Of a stretch of 64,000 bases of DNA, positions 45,361 to 55,490 are shown piece by piece. Every line of letters begins with the position of its first letter. The first letter of the stretch is position 1. The stretch is from Acanthopleura granulata (taxonomy: Eukaryota; Mollusca; Polyplacophora; Chitonida; Chitonidae): positions 8,424,727 to 8,488,726 of the forward strand of contig JABBOT010000014.1 in the NCBI GenBank assembly GCA_016165875.1, written 5' to 3'. The translations under genes and the position numbers were made by a program. The notes beneath the pieces are model-generated. The model had not been told where the DNA came from and did no database searches. It worked only from the letters and a program-made list of their open reading frames with translations.

Positions 45361-45500
45361 ATCCTGGATGAAGTGGTCATGAAGTCGGATCAGTCTAACG
45401 TTAGCATGGTACCCAGGGGAGAGTGGGCTGTGGAGAAGAGTGGATCCCGGAAAGTCAGAGTAAATGCCATCGATGACAAAAGGCCTGTGTCCTGTGCGTT
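45361..45500 (+). pseudogene. DDE_1 (pogo/Tigger-like) transposase fragment
   Basis: The reading EVVMKSDQSNVSMVPRGEWA then VEKSGSRKVRVNAIDDKRPV resembles the first catalytic block of DDE_1 transposases. There an NWDQT motif is followed by a VP..W.ME..GS..V...DDKR pattern. The catalytic aspartate of the DQ motif is present, but NWD has become KSD. Nothing convincing of the rest of the transposase is visible, so this is an isolated fossil. The assignment rests on pattern memory, not a search. Confidence 0.5.
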
Positions 45501-45603
45501 ATTTCAAAACGACTCATGCGATTATATTATCAATAAAAGTGCTATGAACACTACGGTCCCCAACTGCTTTTGTTTCATGTTTGGCTTCATGTAGTAATTC
45601 TGT

Positions 45604-45690
45604 TATTTGATTTCTTTATTTGATTGCTGTTTTACGGTGTACGCAAGAATATTTCACTTACACGACGGAGGCCCTCATGAAGTTGGGCGG
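45604..45690 (-). repeat. SINE-A tail fragment
   Basis: The complement reads CTCCGTCGTGTAAGTGAAAT, ATTCTTGCGTACACCGTAAA, ACAGCAATCAAATAAAGAAA. This is a diverged SINE-A 3' end without a head. Confidence 0.75.
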
Positions 45691-46879
45691 AAACCAGCTT
45701 CAAGCCCTCAATCAAAACACGACTTACCCAACTCCACAATTTTACCATGCCCTCCAAGCTTCACTGTTTGGTGATCTTTTGCCATTTTCAAAGCAGATGC
45801 TTCACGACAAAAATTGAACCAGCATATGGTTGAGCTTCAATTTCATGACGGAGGTAGGTTAAGCTTTGTTCCGCCCACCTAGGATACCTGAATTCTACAA
45901 TTTACCAGTGAGATAGTCTAGATCTCTCAAACCAGGGATTCACGCGGATAGTCTTAGATTTGCGGCAATATATCTTGTAACACCGCCATCTTAAATAGGT
46001 TTTTAATGTCTTAAAACATCGTTAATTCGATCGGACCTCTTCCCCTGTCACATCTCCTCACCACAAACGTAACAGTCGACTGATCTGGCCATGACTTTGT
46101 GGTGGCGACACCACACAACACGCCTCTCCCGGGAATATTCGGTTATTAACGGTAAGTTTTGGTGGTACAGCGGCATAATTTCTATGTCGGGACTCCCATC
46201 AAACAGTTCAGCTGTTGTCTTCATCGCCATGTTCTGAATTACTGAAACACATACTCTGGTCCGCAATTAAGAATAACTTAACACCACATTCACATGTAAA
46301 AGACATCGACATCTTAATTTCTCCTTGCCTATTCAAATTAGTCACTTTCTCCTGTGCCGTCCTACACTGCACATTTTCAATCATGCTACGTCAACATGGC
46401 ATGCAGCCTCTCCGCACATATAGCAACTACACGTCATGTACACGTCACTTTATTTCAGTAACATTCCCACTCATTCTGGCTAAGGACATTGTGACAAAGT
46501 CTTGTGGTTTTCCTACTTAATCACCACCAGGTCCATCTCGTTCGCCCTTTCATGTGCGAGTGATATATAAGTTCACACTTCGTCTTGCAAATCACACGAC
46601 GCTGAAAATGTCCTCCCGAAACCAATAAATTTGCGATATATGGCTTCTCATTCAAGATTTGATAGGGTCAGCGGCTTCATGGCTGAGCACCATTCACCGC
46701 CTGTTCTGGACACGAAACTTGACGAACTTTCAACGCCTCCGTGTAGCACCTTTTGCTTTCTTTAATGGACTCCAACCATCCACACTTTTGGATTGGGTAC
46801 AGCTGAGGCATTTAACACACCACTCAGCTCACTTGCAGTTCCTCCCCAATGTATTTTAACAAGGGAGATACTCATTTTG
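45691..46879. other. Intergenic, nothing firmly recognised
   Basis: A minus-strand open frame (46266-46048) ends in a cysteine-rich stretch (WCRHHKVMARSVDCYVCGEE) of uncertain meaning. No supported gene. Confidence 0.4.
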
Positions 46880-47068
46880 CCAATAACGTGGCTGCGGGGG
46901 GGGGGGAATAACTGTGGCTGAATGGCAAGAGGAAACACCGCTAGTATACAGGAACAACCCCCCCCCCCCGACTCCACCCCCCGGGCCCAGTTTCCTCCCA
47001 CCATAATGCTCTCCGCCGTCGTATAAGTGAAATATTGTTGAGTATGGCGTGAAACACCAATCAAATGA
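46880..47068 (+). mobile_element. SINE-A copy, 5' part degenerate
   Basis: The tail CCGCCGTCGTATAAGTGAAA, TATTGTTGAGTATGGCGTGA, AACACCAATCAAAT (47018-47070) and the central TTTCCTCCCACCATAATGCT (46991-47010) are clear. Upstream are long G and C runs (about 46897-46906 and 46958-46971) instead of a clean tRNA head. It adjoins a Copia-like fossil on the other strand. Confidence 0.75.
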
Positions 47069-47074
47069 ATTATC

Positions 47075-48150
47075 TAGCACAACGGTATAAACATCATTGT
47101 TCTTCCAGCTTTCAACTTCTGCTTTTTTTTGGCATCCAACCAATCATTTACAATTGTCACGTTCCCTGTATTACCTACATTTACAAAATGAGCAGTATCG
47201 GGTTGCAATTTAAGATTTACAATCCGACCTTAGTTTACTGACTGTTTTACACCCTGCAACAGTTCTGGTGAAGTGTGCTGTACATTGTACCATGTCGTAT
47301 ACTTGCGTCCCCTTTTGCCCCGACGACCAATTATCCTTACAGCTACAGTTTCACCATTTTCACAGGTTGCACTAACCCCACTTGACTTTTGAAACATCTA
47401 TATTGGAGCTTTTACACCTATGAGACAGGTTTTCATTTTCTGAATACATGTTTGAATCATCCCCATTACATTTCCCACCCTTAGAGACATCATTTTCGGA
47501 ATGCACGCTTGGATCATTCACATTACATTTGTCATCATCTGGAAGAGGATCTACATCATCAGTCAAAATCCTTAACTAAATCAGTTTTCAATTTACCCTT
47601 TACATCATTGTTAATACCATTACATAACTAAATGTCATTACTTTCACTGGTACCACTTTCCAAATTATTATTCATGTGCTGACCAAATACATCGGACAAG
47701 TGCTCCGCCCTGCCGAGCAAAGTTTATAGCACCGTCTTGTGTAATCACTCTGGCTGGATCTTTCCGTTCAGTACTGTCTGGACGTTTGTGATGCACTCTG
47801 TCACCAGGTTGATGAAAGTTCACCATCGGGCGAGACTGTCGTCTCAAAACTCATCGGATTTTCTCCGAGCTTTCAGCTTCCACGGAAGAATGCCTGGCAT
47901 TGCACATTGCTGAATTATGTTTTCCCACAATGGAAGTACTGACGGCAAATTAGGATTCCTCACAAACCAGCTGGTACGAGTTGTATCCTTGGCAATACTG
48001 TAAACCATTTTTGGCCATGACTGCCCGGCTGATTGCAGTTTCGCAGTCACAGTTTCTGTAAGTTTTTACATACAACACCATTAACATAAGTGTCTGTGTC
48101 TTTAAAGAAGCCCATTGCTCCATGCATATACATACTGGGCACACCACTCA
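47075..48150 (-). pseudogene. Copia-like LTR-retrotransposon pol fossil (integrase end to RT start)
   Basis: Minus-strand pieces in pol order, in shifting frames. First comes an integrase C-terminal motif (SWFVRNPNLPSVL, about 47960-47930). Then NARHSSVEAESSEKIR-stop-VLRR (about 47900-47845) and GDRVHHKRPDSTERKDPARV, ITQDGAINFARQGGALVR (about 47810-47700), an SH3-like post-integrase module. An acidic stretch follows (47566-47372). Then GRRGKRGRKYTTWYNVQHTS (about 47330-47270), and DAKKAEVESWKNNDVYTVV-like sequence (about 47150-47090), where Copia-type RT begins. RT proper, gag and LTRs are not found. Dead. The Copia assignment is from recognised motif order, not a search. Confidence 0.6.
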
Positions 48151-48159
48151 TACCGATCC

Positions 48160-49721
48160 AACATTAGCAGGGCGTGGAATAAAACAGAAATGTGCGGAAA
48201 TACTGAAAATCACATGTACACCTAAACGTTTAAAACCCCCAAAATAAAACATATCCCCATTTTATTTGGCAACCCCATCCCATTAATAACAGACAATTTT
48301 CAGACAATTAAGTAACCTATGAAAAATTTCATGAATCACGTGACCGGGGGAATATGTATGGCTTTATACACAACTTGTAAAACGACACGCCCAACATCTT
48401 CAACTTTACAAATCCCGTACTTTGTTCTTTTGTGTTTTCCAGTCCAGTATTAAGGTACAACACTTTCTGAGAGTCAACCGGTTGTTTTCAGGTCTTTTAT
48501 ATTCTGGTAAAGCCTCATAGCAACCCAAGTCAAACTGATCTTTAACAACGGGTTAAAAAAGAAACCCCTCGGGTAACAAGTAGGTTTGCCCCCAAAAAGT
48601 CTAAAAATAAAAGTTGCAACCCTGATCCATCCCAAAATCCTTCAACATTCACGTGTCACCATTTGCTAACCATCACATCGTCGTCGCTGGTCGGGCTTCT
48701 CTCTCTCTGCTAAAATCTTTTGTAACCTGATTGAATGATCATCGATATACGGTCTGGTAACTAGGATCGGCCTGCTTATATTTATCGAGTAACAGTTACC
48801 TTTGTTCAAGTCCAAATCTCAAAGTTGCTACCCTGACCTACCCAAAAATCCACGAACCGCTGCGTGTGATAGGGTAACCATAACGGCGTTATTGCAGATA
48901 CATTTTTCCAGTTTTATGTACTGGTTCACTGATGAGCAACAGTGCAAAAATTAACGAAGTTACAGAAAAATAAAATGAAAGGTATAGTTCTGTATCTAGA
49001 GTTTTACCGCGCTTAAAAATAGTCAATGTATGGCGCAGGCTGTTTGTTCTGCCTCTTTTGTCGGAACAAGATAGCAGACAGCTAACCTAGCACCGCTGAA
49101 TATCGAATCACTCAAACCTAACACTCGGCAGTCAATTTGTGAAATATTTATTCTGAGTGGAAAGCGGTAAAGGCTGGAACGAAGAAAAATAAACAATGAG
49201 AACAAAGTTGACAGCGGAATTATAAACAAAGAGTCAGCCAACGTGCGTTATTTTACAATGTCACATACAAGTAAGGGACAATACTTTGAAGGCAATAAAT
49301 CGTAGTTATCAAGAGTTAGCTCCCTTGTATTGATTTATCGGGCGTGAACTCTGGGCTATACGTGTACCGGTACTGTTCAAATTATAATAAACCGGAGTCC
49401 TAACATCTCAAATTACAACTACAAAAGCGTCAGTAATTTTACGTTAGAAACAGAAATTTTACCTGGCCGAAAATAGCCGTAATCATGATCATCTGCGTAA
49501 GAGTCCTCTACTAAAGTTTGTAGGCTTAAAGTCAGGGATTTGCTGTATATGTCGTTGTTGCAAAGTTCGAAAGTTTTTCTCCTCAGGATTCTCAGGAACA
49601 AACACAGTTCACAAACTTAATTCGTAAACAAGAGATTTCCTGAAAGTTTCTATATGTAACTGTCACTCACACTGTGGTGGGCTCCACAATCACAGAATCT
49701 CTCGGATTTCATCGCGGCGTG
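48160..49721. other. Intergenic with one old direct repeat
   Basis: AGTTGCAACCCTGATCCATC, CCAAAATCC (48613-48641) recurs as AGTTGCTACCCTGACCTACC, CAAAAATCC (48832-48860), each followed about 20-30 bases later by TAACCAT. Otherwise nothing is recognised. The minus-strand open frame 49241-49023 has no known motif. Confidence 0.5.
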
Positions 49722-50104
49722 CCCACGTGGGGTTCCCGGGAGTGAAAAGAATAGGTTCTCTAGTCAAGCTTGTCGTTCGAAGCGACTAACCTAGGGCTCT
49801 CCCGTATGGTTCCGGTGAATAGAATAGTTCCACATCCTTCCCGGGCTGGTCGTACAAAGCGACTAAAAGGGGCAACCTGTTTGCCGTGGGTTGCGACCCG
49901 TGATGGGGGAGGACGGGATCCTGGTGGCTGAGGGCGGGTTTATCTTGCGAGATCCTCACGCCCAACACTCCACTTCGGCCCTTACTTCTCCAAAGACGGG
50001 CGGTCGGATGGCCCGATCCGATCAATCGGCTGGTCACGCCTTGCCTCTGCGTGGTCCCAAAACTTCTCTATATAAACATTCTTTAGAGATGAAATGATTT
50101 TTGT

Positions 50105-50917
50105 TTAAGTGGCATTTAGAAGTTGGGGTGGAAGTACACTGGAACATGTCTTTCTTATGGATATACAACTTCTTGGTTTATTATCACGACGTTTCGATGT
50201 AGATACTAACATCGTTATCAAGTGAGTGTGCTGGTATTGAGAGTTCAGGCGGTCTAGTAATACGGTCGGATCATCGTTCTGGTGTAGAGCTACAAAGGTG
50301 TCGTCGACTTTACGCATCCAGCAAATGGGTTGGACAGGTGATGTCGACAAGGCTTTGTTCTCCAGTTCTGTCAGGTAGATCTCTGAGACTATCGGGGAGA
50401 GTGGGGATCCCATGGGGAGGCCATGAATTTGCTCATAAATAGTATCACCCCATGTGAAGTATGTGGATGATAAGCAGTGTTCTAGCAGGCGCACGATGCT
50501 TCCTGGGGATAGCGGGGTGACGGGTGGGTCGTCTGTTACTTTTTGTCTGATCAGATCGAGAGCTAGGTTAGTGGGGACATTAGTGAAAAGGTCGACAACA
50601 TCATAGCTCACGAGTTGGCATGGTTCCTTTATCTGTCTGATTTTGTTGCAAAATTCTGCCGAGTGGTTTATAAAGGAGTTAGCTGCTTTGGACCATGGTG
50701 CTAGGATTTTGGTAAGGAACTGGGCAGTGTTGTAAAAGACTGTTCCTCTTGAGCATATCAGGAGTCGGGCTTTTACTGGGTCCTTGTGGATCTTGATGGT
50801 TGCGCGGGCATATGGTGGTCGTGGGTGCTGTACAATTAACTTCCTTTGGGTTTCATGGGTGATTTCTCCATTAGTTTTGAGTTGGTTAAGGAACGATCTG
50901 TGCTGGCGGTCGTACAC
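50105..50917 (-). pseudogene. Penelope-like reverse transcriptase, truncated (270 aa frame)
   Basis: The RT core is recognisable. Finger motifs: RPPYARATIKIHKDPVKARL and SRGTVFYNTAQFLTKILAPW. Motif A: LVSYDVVDLFTNVP. Motif B: IHGLPMGSPLSPIVSEIYL. Motif C: RKVDDTFVALH, where the usual RYVDD has Y replaced by K but keeps both aspartates. The reading frame opens at the inner edge of the right repeat, so the N-terminus is missing. After RLNSQYQHTH it reads straight into the left repeat (residues ~235-257), so the thumb and GIY-YIG nuclease are gone. Different family from the Penelope-like fossil at 9430-10710 (GLPMGSPLSP here, TSMGTKFAPT there). Confidence 0.85.
50137..50229 (-). repeat. Penelope-like terminal repeat, left arm, hammerhead-like motif
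   Basis: In element orientation it contains CTTGATAACGATGTTAGTAT then CTACATCGAAACGTCGTG. CGATGT pairs with ACATCG as a stem-II-like hairpin followed by GAAAC and GTC, the layout of the minimal hammerhead ribozymes of Penelope-like elements. The conserved CUGANGA box reads TTGATAA here, so self-cleavage is doubtful. The right arm (50914-51006) is its exact reverse complement. Confidence 0.6.
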
Positions 50918-51006
50918 TCACTTGATAACGATGTTAGTATCTACATCGAAACGTCGTGATAATAAACCAAGAAGTTGTATATCCATAAGAAAGACATGTT
51001 CCAGTG
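50914..51006 (+). repeat. Penelope-like terminal repeat, right arm (inverted)
   Basis: Exact inverted copy of 50137-50229. The identity over 93 bp shows the insertion is recent or was formed by a copy-back event. Confidence 0.95.
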
Positions 51007-51287
51007 AAATGATTTTTGTCAAATTTCGTTCGTGGGATTGCGTTTGAGGCGGTGGCTGTAGGGTCACTCAAGTAGTCCGTGTCTAATGTGCAACCTCCTT
51101 CATAGGGTGGGTGATGGAGGAGCTCGGGTGGGGAATGGGGTGTGCATATTAAGGCCATCTATTTGAGTATACCCCATGTGGAATCCTTGGTGTCTTTCCT
51201 GCTGGGTATCCCCAGGTTCAGGCATCGCCCTTGTTGGCACTCCGTGGCGGATGGGGAACACGTGGGGTGAATCCCTAACTATTTATT

Positions 51288-52631
51288 ATGAATACCTTAA
51301 ATCTGTCAAAAAATGCTTCTCACATTCGATCGTCGTCTCAGCCAAATTCAGGGGCTGATAAAAAGAGGAAGCTGGAGGTTCTCTCAGACCCTCTAGACAT
51401 TGGACAGGAAAGTTGGCCGGCTTTTATTGTTCTCTCAACAAAGAGTGAACAAAAGCCGGCCTCGAAAATACATCCTTTTCTTTTGAAGAGGGCTTTCGAG
51501 AGTGCAGCAGGCACTTTAAAAAATGTTAAAAAGCTGCGATCCGGAGACATTCTTGTCGAATGTCACAATTTATTATCACTAAAAAAAATTTCCGATATAT
51601 CTGTTTTTACATCCCCTCACAACACCCTGAACAGTTGTCAGGGAATAATACGTGACAGGGATGGGGATGTTTTCGACCTATCTGAAGAGGAAATCTGCAC
51701 AGAATTAAAACCACAGGGTGTTTTCAGAGTGAAACGTTTCACAACAAAAAGAGCTGGCAACATCCTCAAATTAAACACATACCTGCTGACATTTAATAGC
51801 ACCTCTCTACTATCATATATCTACATTGGCCCGTATAGGGTTAATGTCGATTTAGACATACCTAACTCGACACGATGTTTTACTTGCAAAAATTTGGTCA
51901 TGGCAATGGCCAGTGTAAAAATAAACTGGTTTGTTTCAGATGTGGCAGTGAAGGTCGTGATGGTTTTGACTGCAGCAGCACAATTAAGTGCTGCAATTGC
52001 GACCGAGATCACATGGCCTCCTCTAAGGACTGTCCTCTTTTCATTAAAGAAAAACAAATAATCACTTTAAAAACTAAAAACAACATTTCCTATCAGGAGG
52101 CCGGCAAATTGGTCTCCCTTTCGAGTACGCCACCGCAGACTTCGTTCGCCAATGTGGTCAAGCGAGCTGCAACATCTGTTGCAACTCAAACTTCCTTGAC
52201 TTGGCCCATTGGAAACGACAAACCTAACCCGATCACTGTGGAACGTTCAGCTCAACCTGAACGGAATTCCTGCTCAACCCAGACCATCACAGTACAAGAA
52301 ATAAAACAAGTAAACAATGCAAAATAAACTGATAAACCTGAACCCCAGCCCTCTAAAAATCATAACGACAAAAACAAGTCCAAAAGTACAACTCCAAGTA
52401 GTAATATTAAAACCGGTAAACCCAGTGGTCCAACAGAACGTCTAAGGCCACAAGAGATCCGGTCCAAACATTTAACAGGTTTGGATCGTTGGAGGACGTT
52501 GTCCCTTCAACATCAGATGCGGATGTGATGGGTACATCACCCGCACCAGGGAGATCTTCCAGCCGATCTCCAAGGAAGGGTCGTCCTAGATCCAAACATA
52601 AAGAGAAATCTCCTATACGCCTCCCTCCGTA
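51288..52631 (+). pseudogene. LINE E3 ORF1, broken
   Basis: ATG at 51288. A 21-bp in-frame loss follows ECH (FRKQQSK missing, near 51560). A lost C near 51890 shifts the frame inside the first knuckle, which becomes CFTCKNLVM. The knuckles continue in another frame (51875-52327: QKFGHGNGQCKNKLVCFRCG, CCNCDRDHMASSKDC) up to a TAA at 52325 replacing a glutamine codon. Another deletion lies near 52440. The end reaches TAATG at 52630-52634. Confidence 0.88.
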
Positions 52632-54833
52632 ATGTCTACATACGACAAAATTATACAGTGGAATTGTCGAGGTCTTAAGGTTAATTTGATTGAAATAACA
52701 CAGCTGGTCCAATCATTAAATCCCATTGCCCTTTGTCTTCAGGAAACTCACCTGAAGACATCTGACAGAGATAAAATAACCCTCAAAAATTATTCACTTT
52801 ATAGTACATTTTGTCACGAAGAAAAGCGAGCTGCAGGCGGCTCCTCTATCTTCATAAATAACAATATTATCCACAGTCCTGTTGCTCTGGATACAGAGCT
52901 TCAGGCTGTGGCCGTTCGTGTGTCATTGTCTAAGACAGTCACTTTGTGTTCGGTTTATATTCCGCCGAACACTTCTTTGTCAGCTTTAGTGTTACATAAT
53001 TTGAAAGAACAATTACCTACGCCGTTCATAATAATGGGCGATTTTAATTCCCATAACTCCTTATGGGGAAGTAACAGCATAAATAGTAAGGACAAATTGG
53101 TAGAAGATTTTTTAACCAAGGAGGAACTGTGTTATTTCAATGATGGTTCTAATACTCATTTGCATGAGGGTAATGGCATTTATTCTGCTCTCGATCTCAC
53201 TATCACCGATCCATCACTTCTCCTGGATTTTTCTTGGAGAGTGCACAAGGATCTTTGTGGTAGTGACCATTTCCTATTATCCTAGAGCATGTCACTTCTA
53301 ATTCTTTAGAACGTGTAGCTAGGTGGAAATTCGGTAAAGCAGATTGGATGGCATTTGAGATGTTCTTTGAGGCTGATATCACTCCACAGACTCTCAATGC
53401 AGCAGATGACCCAATATTTAAATTTAATCAGCTTATATTACGAGCTGCAGGTAGAACTATCCCTAAGACCTCGACCAGTCCAAAATCCAAAAGTAAACCC
53501 TGGTACGACAATGACTGTCGTAAAGCCATAAAGGACCGTAAAACTACTGAACACAAGTTCAACCATTGTCCTACTGATAAAAAGTTAAACCAGGTTCGTA
53601 TTCTGGCAGCTAAGGCTCGTCGATTACTTAAGTCCAAAAGACGATCTTGTTGGCGGAACTTTGTTTCAGGCATTACGTCCAAAACACCTATGCGTAAAGT
53701 CTGGAATATGGTTCAGAAACTAAAGGGTAAAAATAACAAAGCAAAAGTCCAGCACTTGAAAGATGGAGATAAGATACTAACTTCTCCATCCGATATAGCT
53801 AATAAATTAGCGGAATCAATTTCTAAAAAATCTTCTTCTGAGAATTATACTTCACAATTTCAGCATGTCAAAAACCAGAAGGAGAAAATGAAATTGCCCT
53901 TTTCTTCTAAAAACTTAGAAGATTATAATCGTCCTTTTAATATCGATGAACTAAAAACTGCACTGAGAAAGGCACATGATACAGCATGTGGTCCTGATAA
54001 TGTATATTATAAATTTCTGAACCATTTACCACCTGAACCACTTGAGACTCTCTTGGACTTATTGAACGATATTTGGATAACTGGTAATTTTCCACCCTCA
54101 TGGAGGGAGGCATGTATTATCCCGGTTCCCAAACCGAGTAAGGATCATACTGATCCAAATAATTACCGTCCCATAGCTCTTACCAGTTGCGTCTGTAAGA
54201 CTATGGAACGGATGATAAATGATAGACTTGTTTGGTTTCTCGAAACCAACAAGTTACTATCTAATATCCAATGTGGTTTTCGTCAAGACAGATCCACAGT
54301 GGATCACCTTGTTCGACTTGAAAGTTTCATTCGCGATGGTTTTATTAATAATGAACATGTGGTGTCAATATTTTTTGACCTTGAAAAGGCCTACGACACC
54401 ACATGGAAATATGGCATTCTAAAAGACCTCGCGGATATGGGCCTTAAAGGTCGATTACCTATATTTATATCCAAATTTTTATCAAATCGTCAGTTTAAGG
54501 TACGGGTGGGGTCCACTCTTTCGGACTCTTATGAGCAAGAGATGGGTGTACCCCAGGGCAGTATCCTTTCAACAACGCTGTTCAGCATCAAAATTAATAG
54601 CCTGACCCAAACATTAACATCTGGAACCGAGGGTTGTTTATATGTAGATGATTTTCTGACATCCTACCGCGCTAAAAATATGAATAACATCGAGCGGCAA
54701 CTGCAGCTTTGTCTCAATAAGATCAAGAAATGGGCAGTTGGCAACGGTTTTAGATTTTCTACGTCTAAAACCGTCGGTATGCATTTCTGTAATAAACGCA
54801 AACTTCATCTCGACCCTGAGCTTAATTTTTGTG
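52632..54833 (+). pseudogene. LINE E3 ORF2, frameshifted and cut off
   Basis: Endonuclease open from 52632 to 53285, with WNCRG, QETH and GDFNSHNS. It is interrupted by loss of one C in the SDHFPII region (reads SDHFLLS-stop). The second frame runs from 53348 through the linker and RT: FFDLEKAYD and YVDDFLTSY are present, but GFRQGRS has become GFRQDRS and ILSP has become ILST. It stops at residue ~734 equivalent (ELNFC), where E4 begins, so RNase H is absent here. Confidence 0.9.
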
Positions 54834-55490
54834 CCCCCGTGGGGTTCCCGGGAGTGAAAAGAATAGGGCCTCAGTTCTCTAGGCAAGCTTGTCGTACGAG
54901 GCGACTAACCTAGGGCTCTCCCGTGTGGTTCCGGTGAATAGAATAGTTCCACAGCCTCCCCGGGCTGGTCGTACAAGGCGACTAAAAGGGGCAACCTGTT
55001 TGCCGTGGGTTGCGACCCGTGATGGGGGAGGACGGGATCCTGGTGGCTGAGGGCGGGTTGAACTTGCGAGGTCCTCACGCCCAACACTCCACTTCGGCCC
55101 TTACTTCTCCAAAGACGGGCGGTCGGATGGCCCGCTCCGATCAATCGGCTGGTCACGCCTTGCCTCTGCGTGGTCCCAAAACTTCTCTATAAAAACACTC
55201 TTTAGAGATCAAAGATTTTTCTCAAATTTCGTTCGTGGGATTGCGTTTGAGGCGGTGGCTGTAGGGTCACTCAAGTAGTCCGTGTCTAATGTGCAACCTC
55301 CTTCATAGGGTGGGTGATGGAGGAGCTCGGGTGGGGAATGGGGTGTGCATATTAAGGCCATCTATTTGAGTATACCCCATGTGGAATCCTTGGTGTCTTT
55401 CCTGCTGGGTATCCCCAGATTCAGGCATCGCCCTTGTTGGCACTCCGTGGTGGGTGGGGAACACGTGGGGTGAATCCGTGATTAATTATT

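Larger units (their letters stand above)
50105..51005 (-). mobile_element. Penelope-like element, truncated, with 93-bp inverted repeats
   Basis: Inserted in the E3 5' UTR with a target-site duplication (G)AAATGATTTTTGT at 50091-50104 and 51006-51019. A perfect 93-bp inverted repeat lies at 50137-50229 and 50914-51006. Between the arms is a reverse-transcriptase fragment on the minus strand. A 32-bp extension (50105-50136) lies outside the left arm. The GIY-YIG endonuclease is absent. Inverted or direct terminal repeats and 5' truncation are typical of Penelope-like elements. Confidence 0.88.
49722..54833 (+). mobile_element. I-group LINE copy E3, interrupted, ends inside ORF2
   Basis: 5' end CCCACGTGGGGTTCCCGGGA at 49722. 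The 5' UTR has a small deletion and is split by a Penelope-like insertion (50105-51005). ORF1 (from 51288) and ORF2 (from 52632) are decayed. The copy stops at 54833 in the codons for HLDPELNFC, exactly where the 5' terminus of E4 begins. Its RNase H, 3' UTR and tail should lie beyond the window if the insertions are nested. Confidence 0.9.

Noticed and set aside
46048..46266. Minus-strand frame ending WCRHHKVMARSVDCYVCGEE, suggestive of a piggyBac C-terminal cysteine motif
   Set aside because: Only one possible motif, imperfect spacing and no other piggyBac domain nearby.
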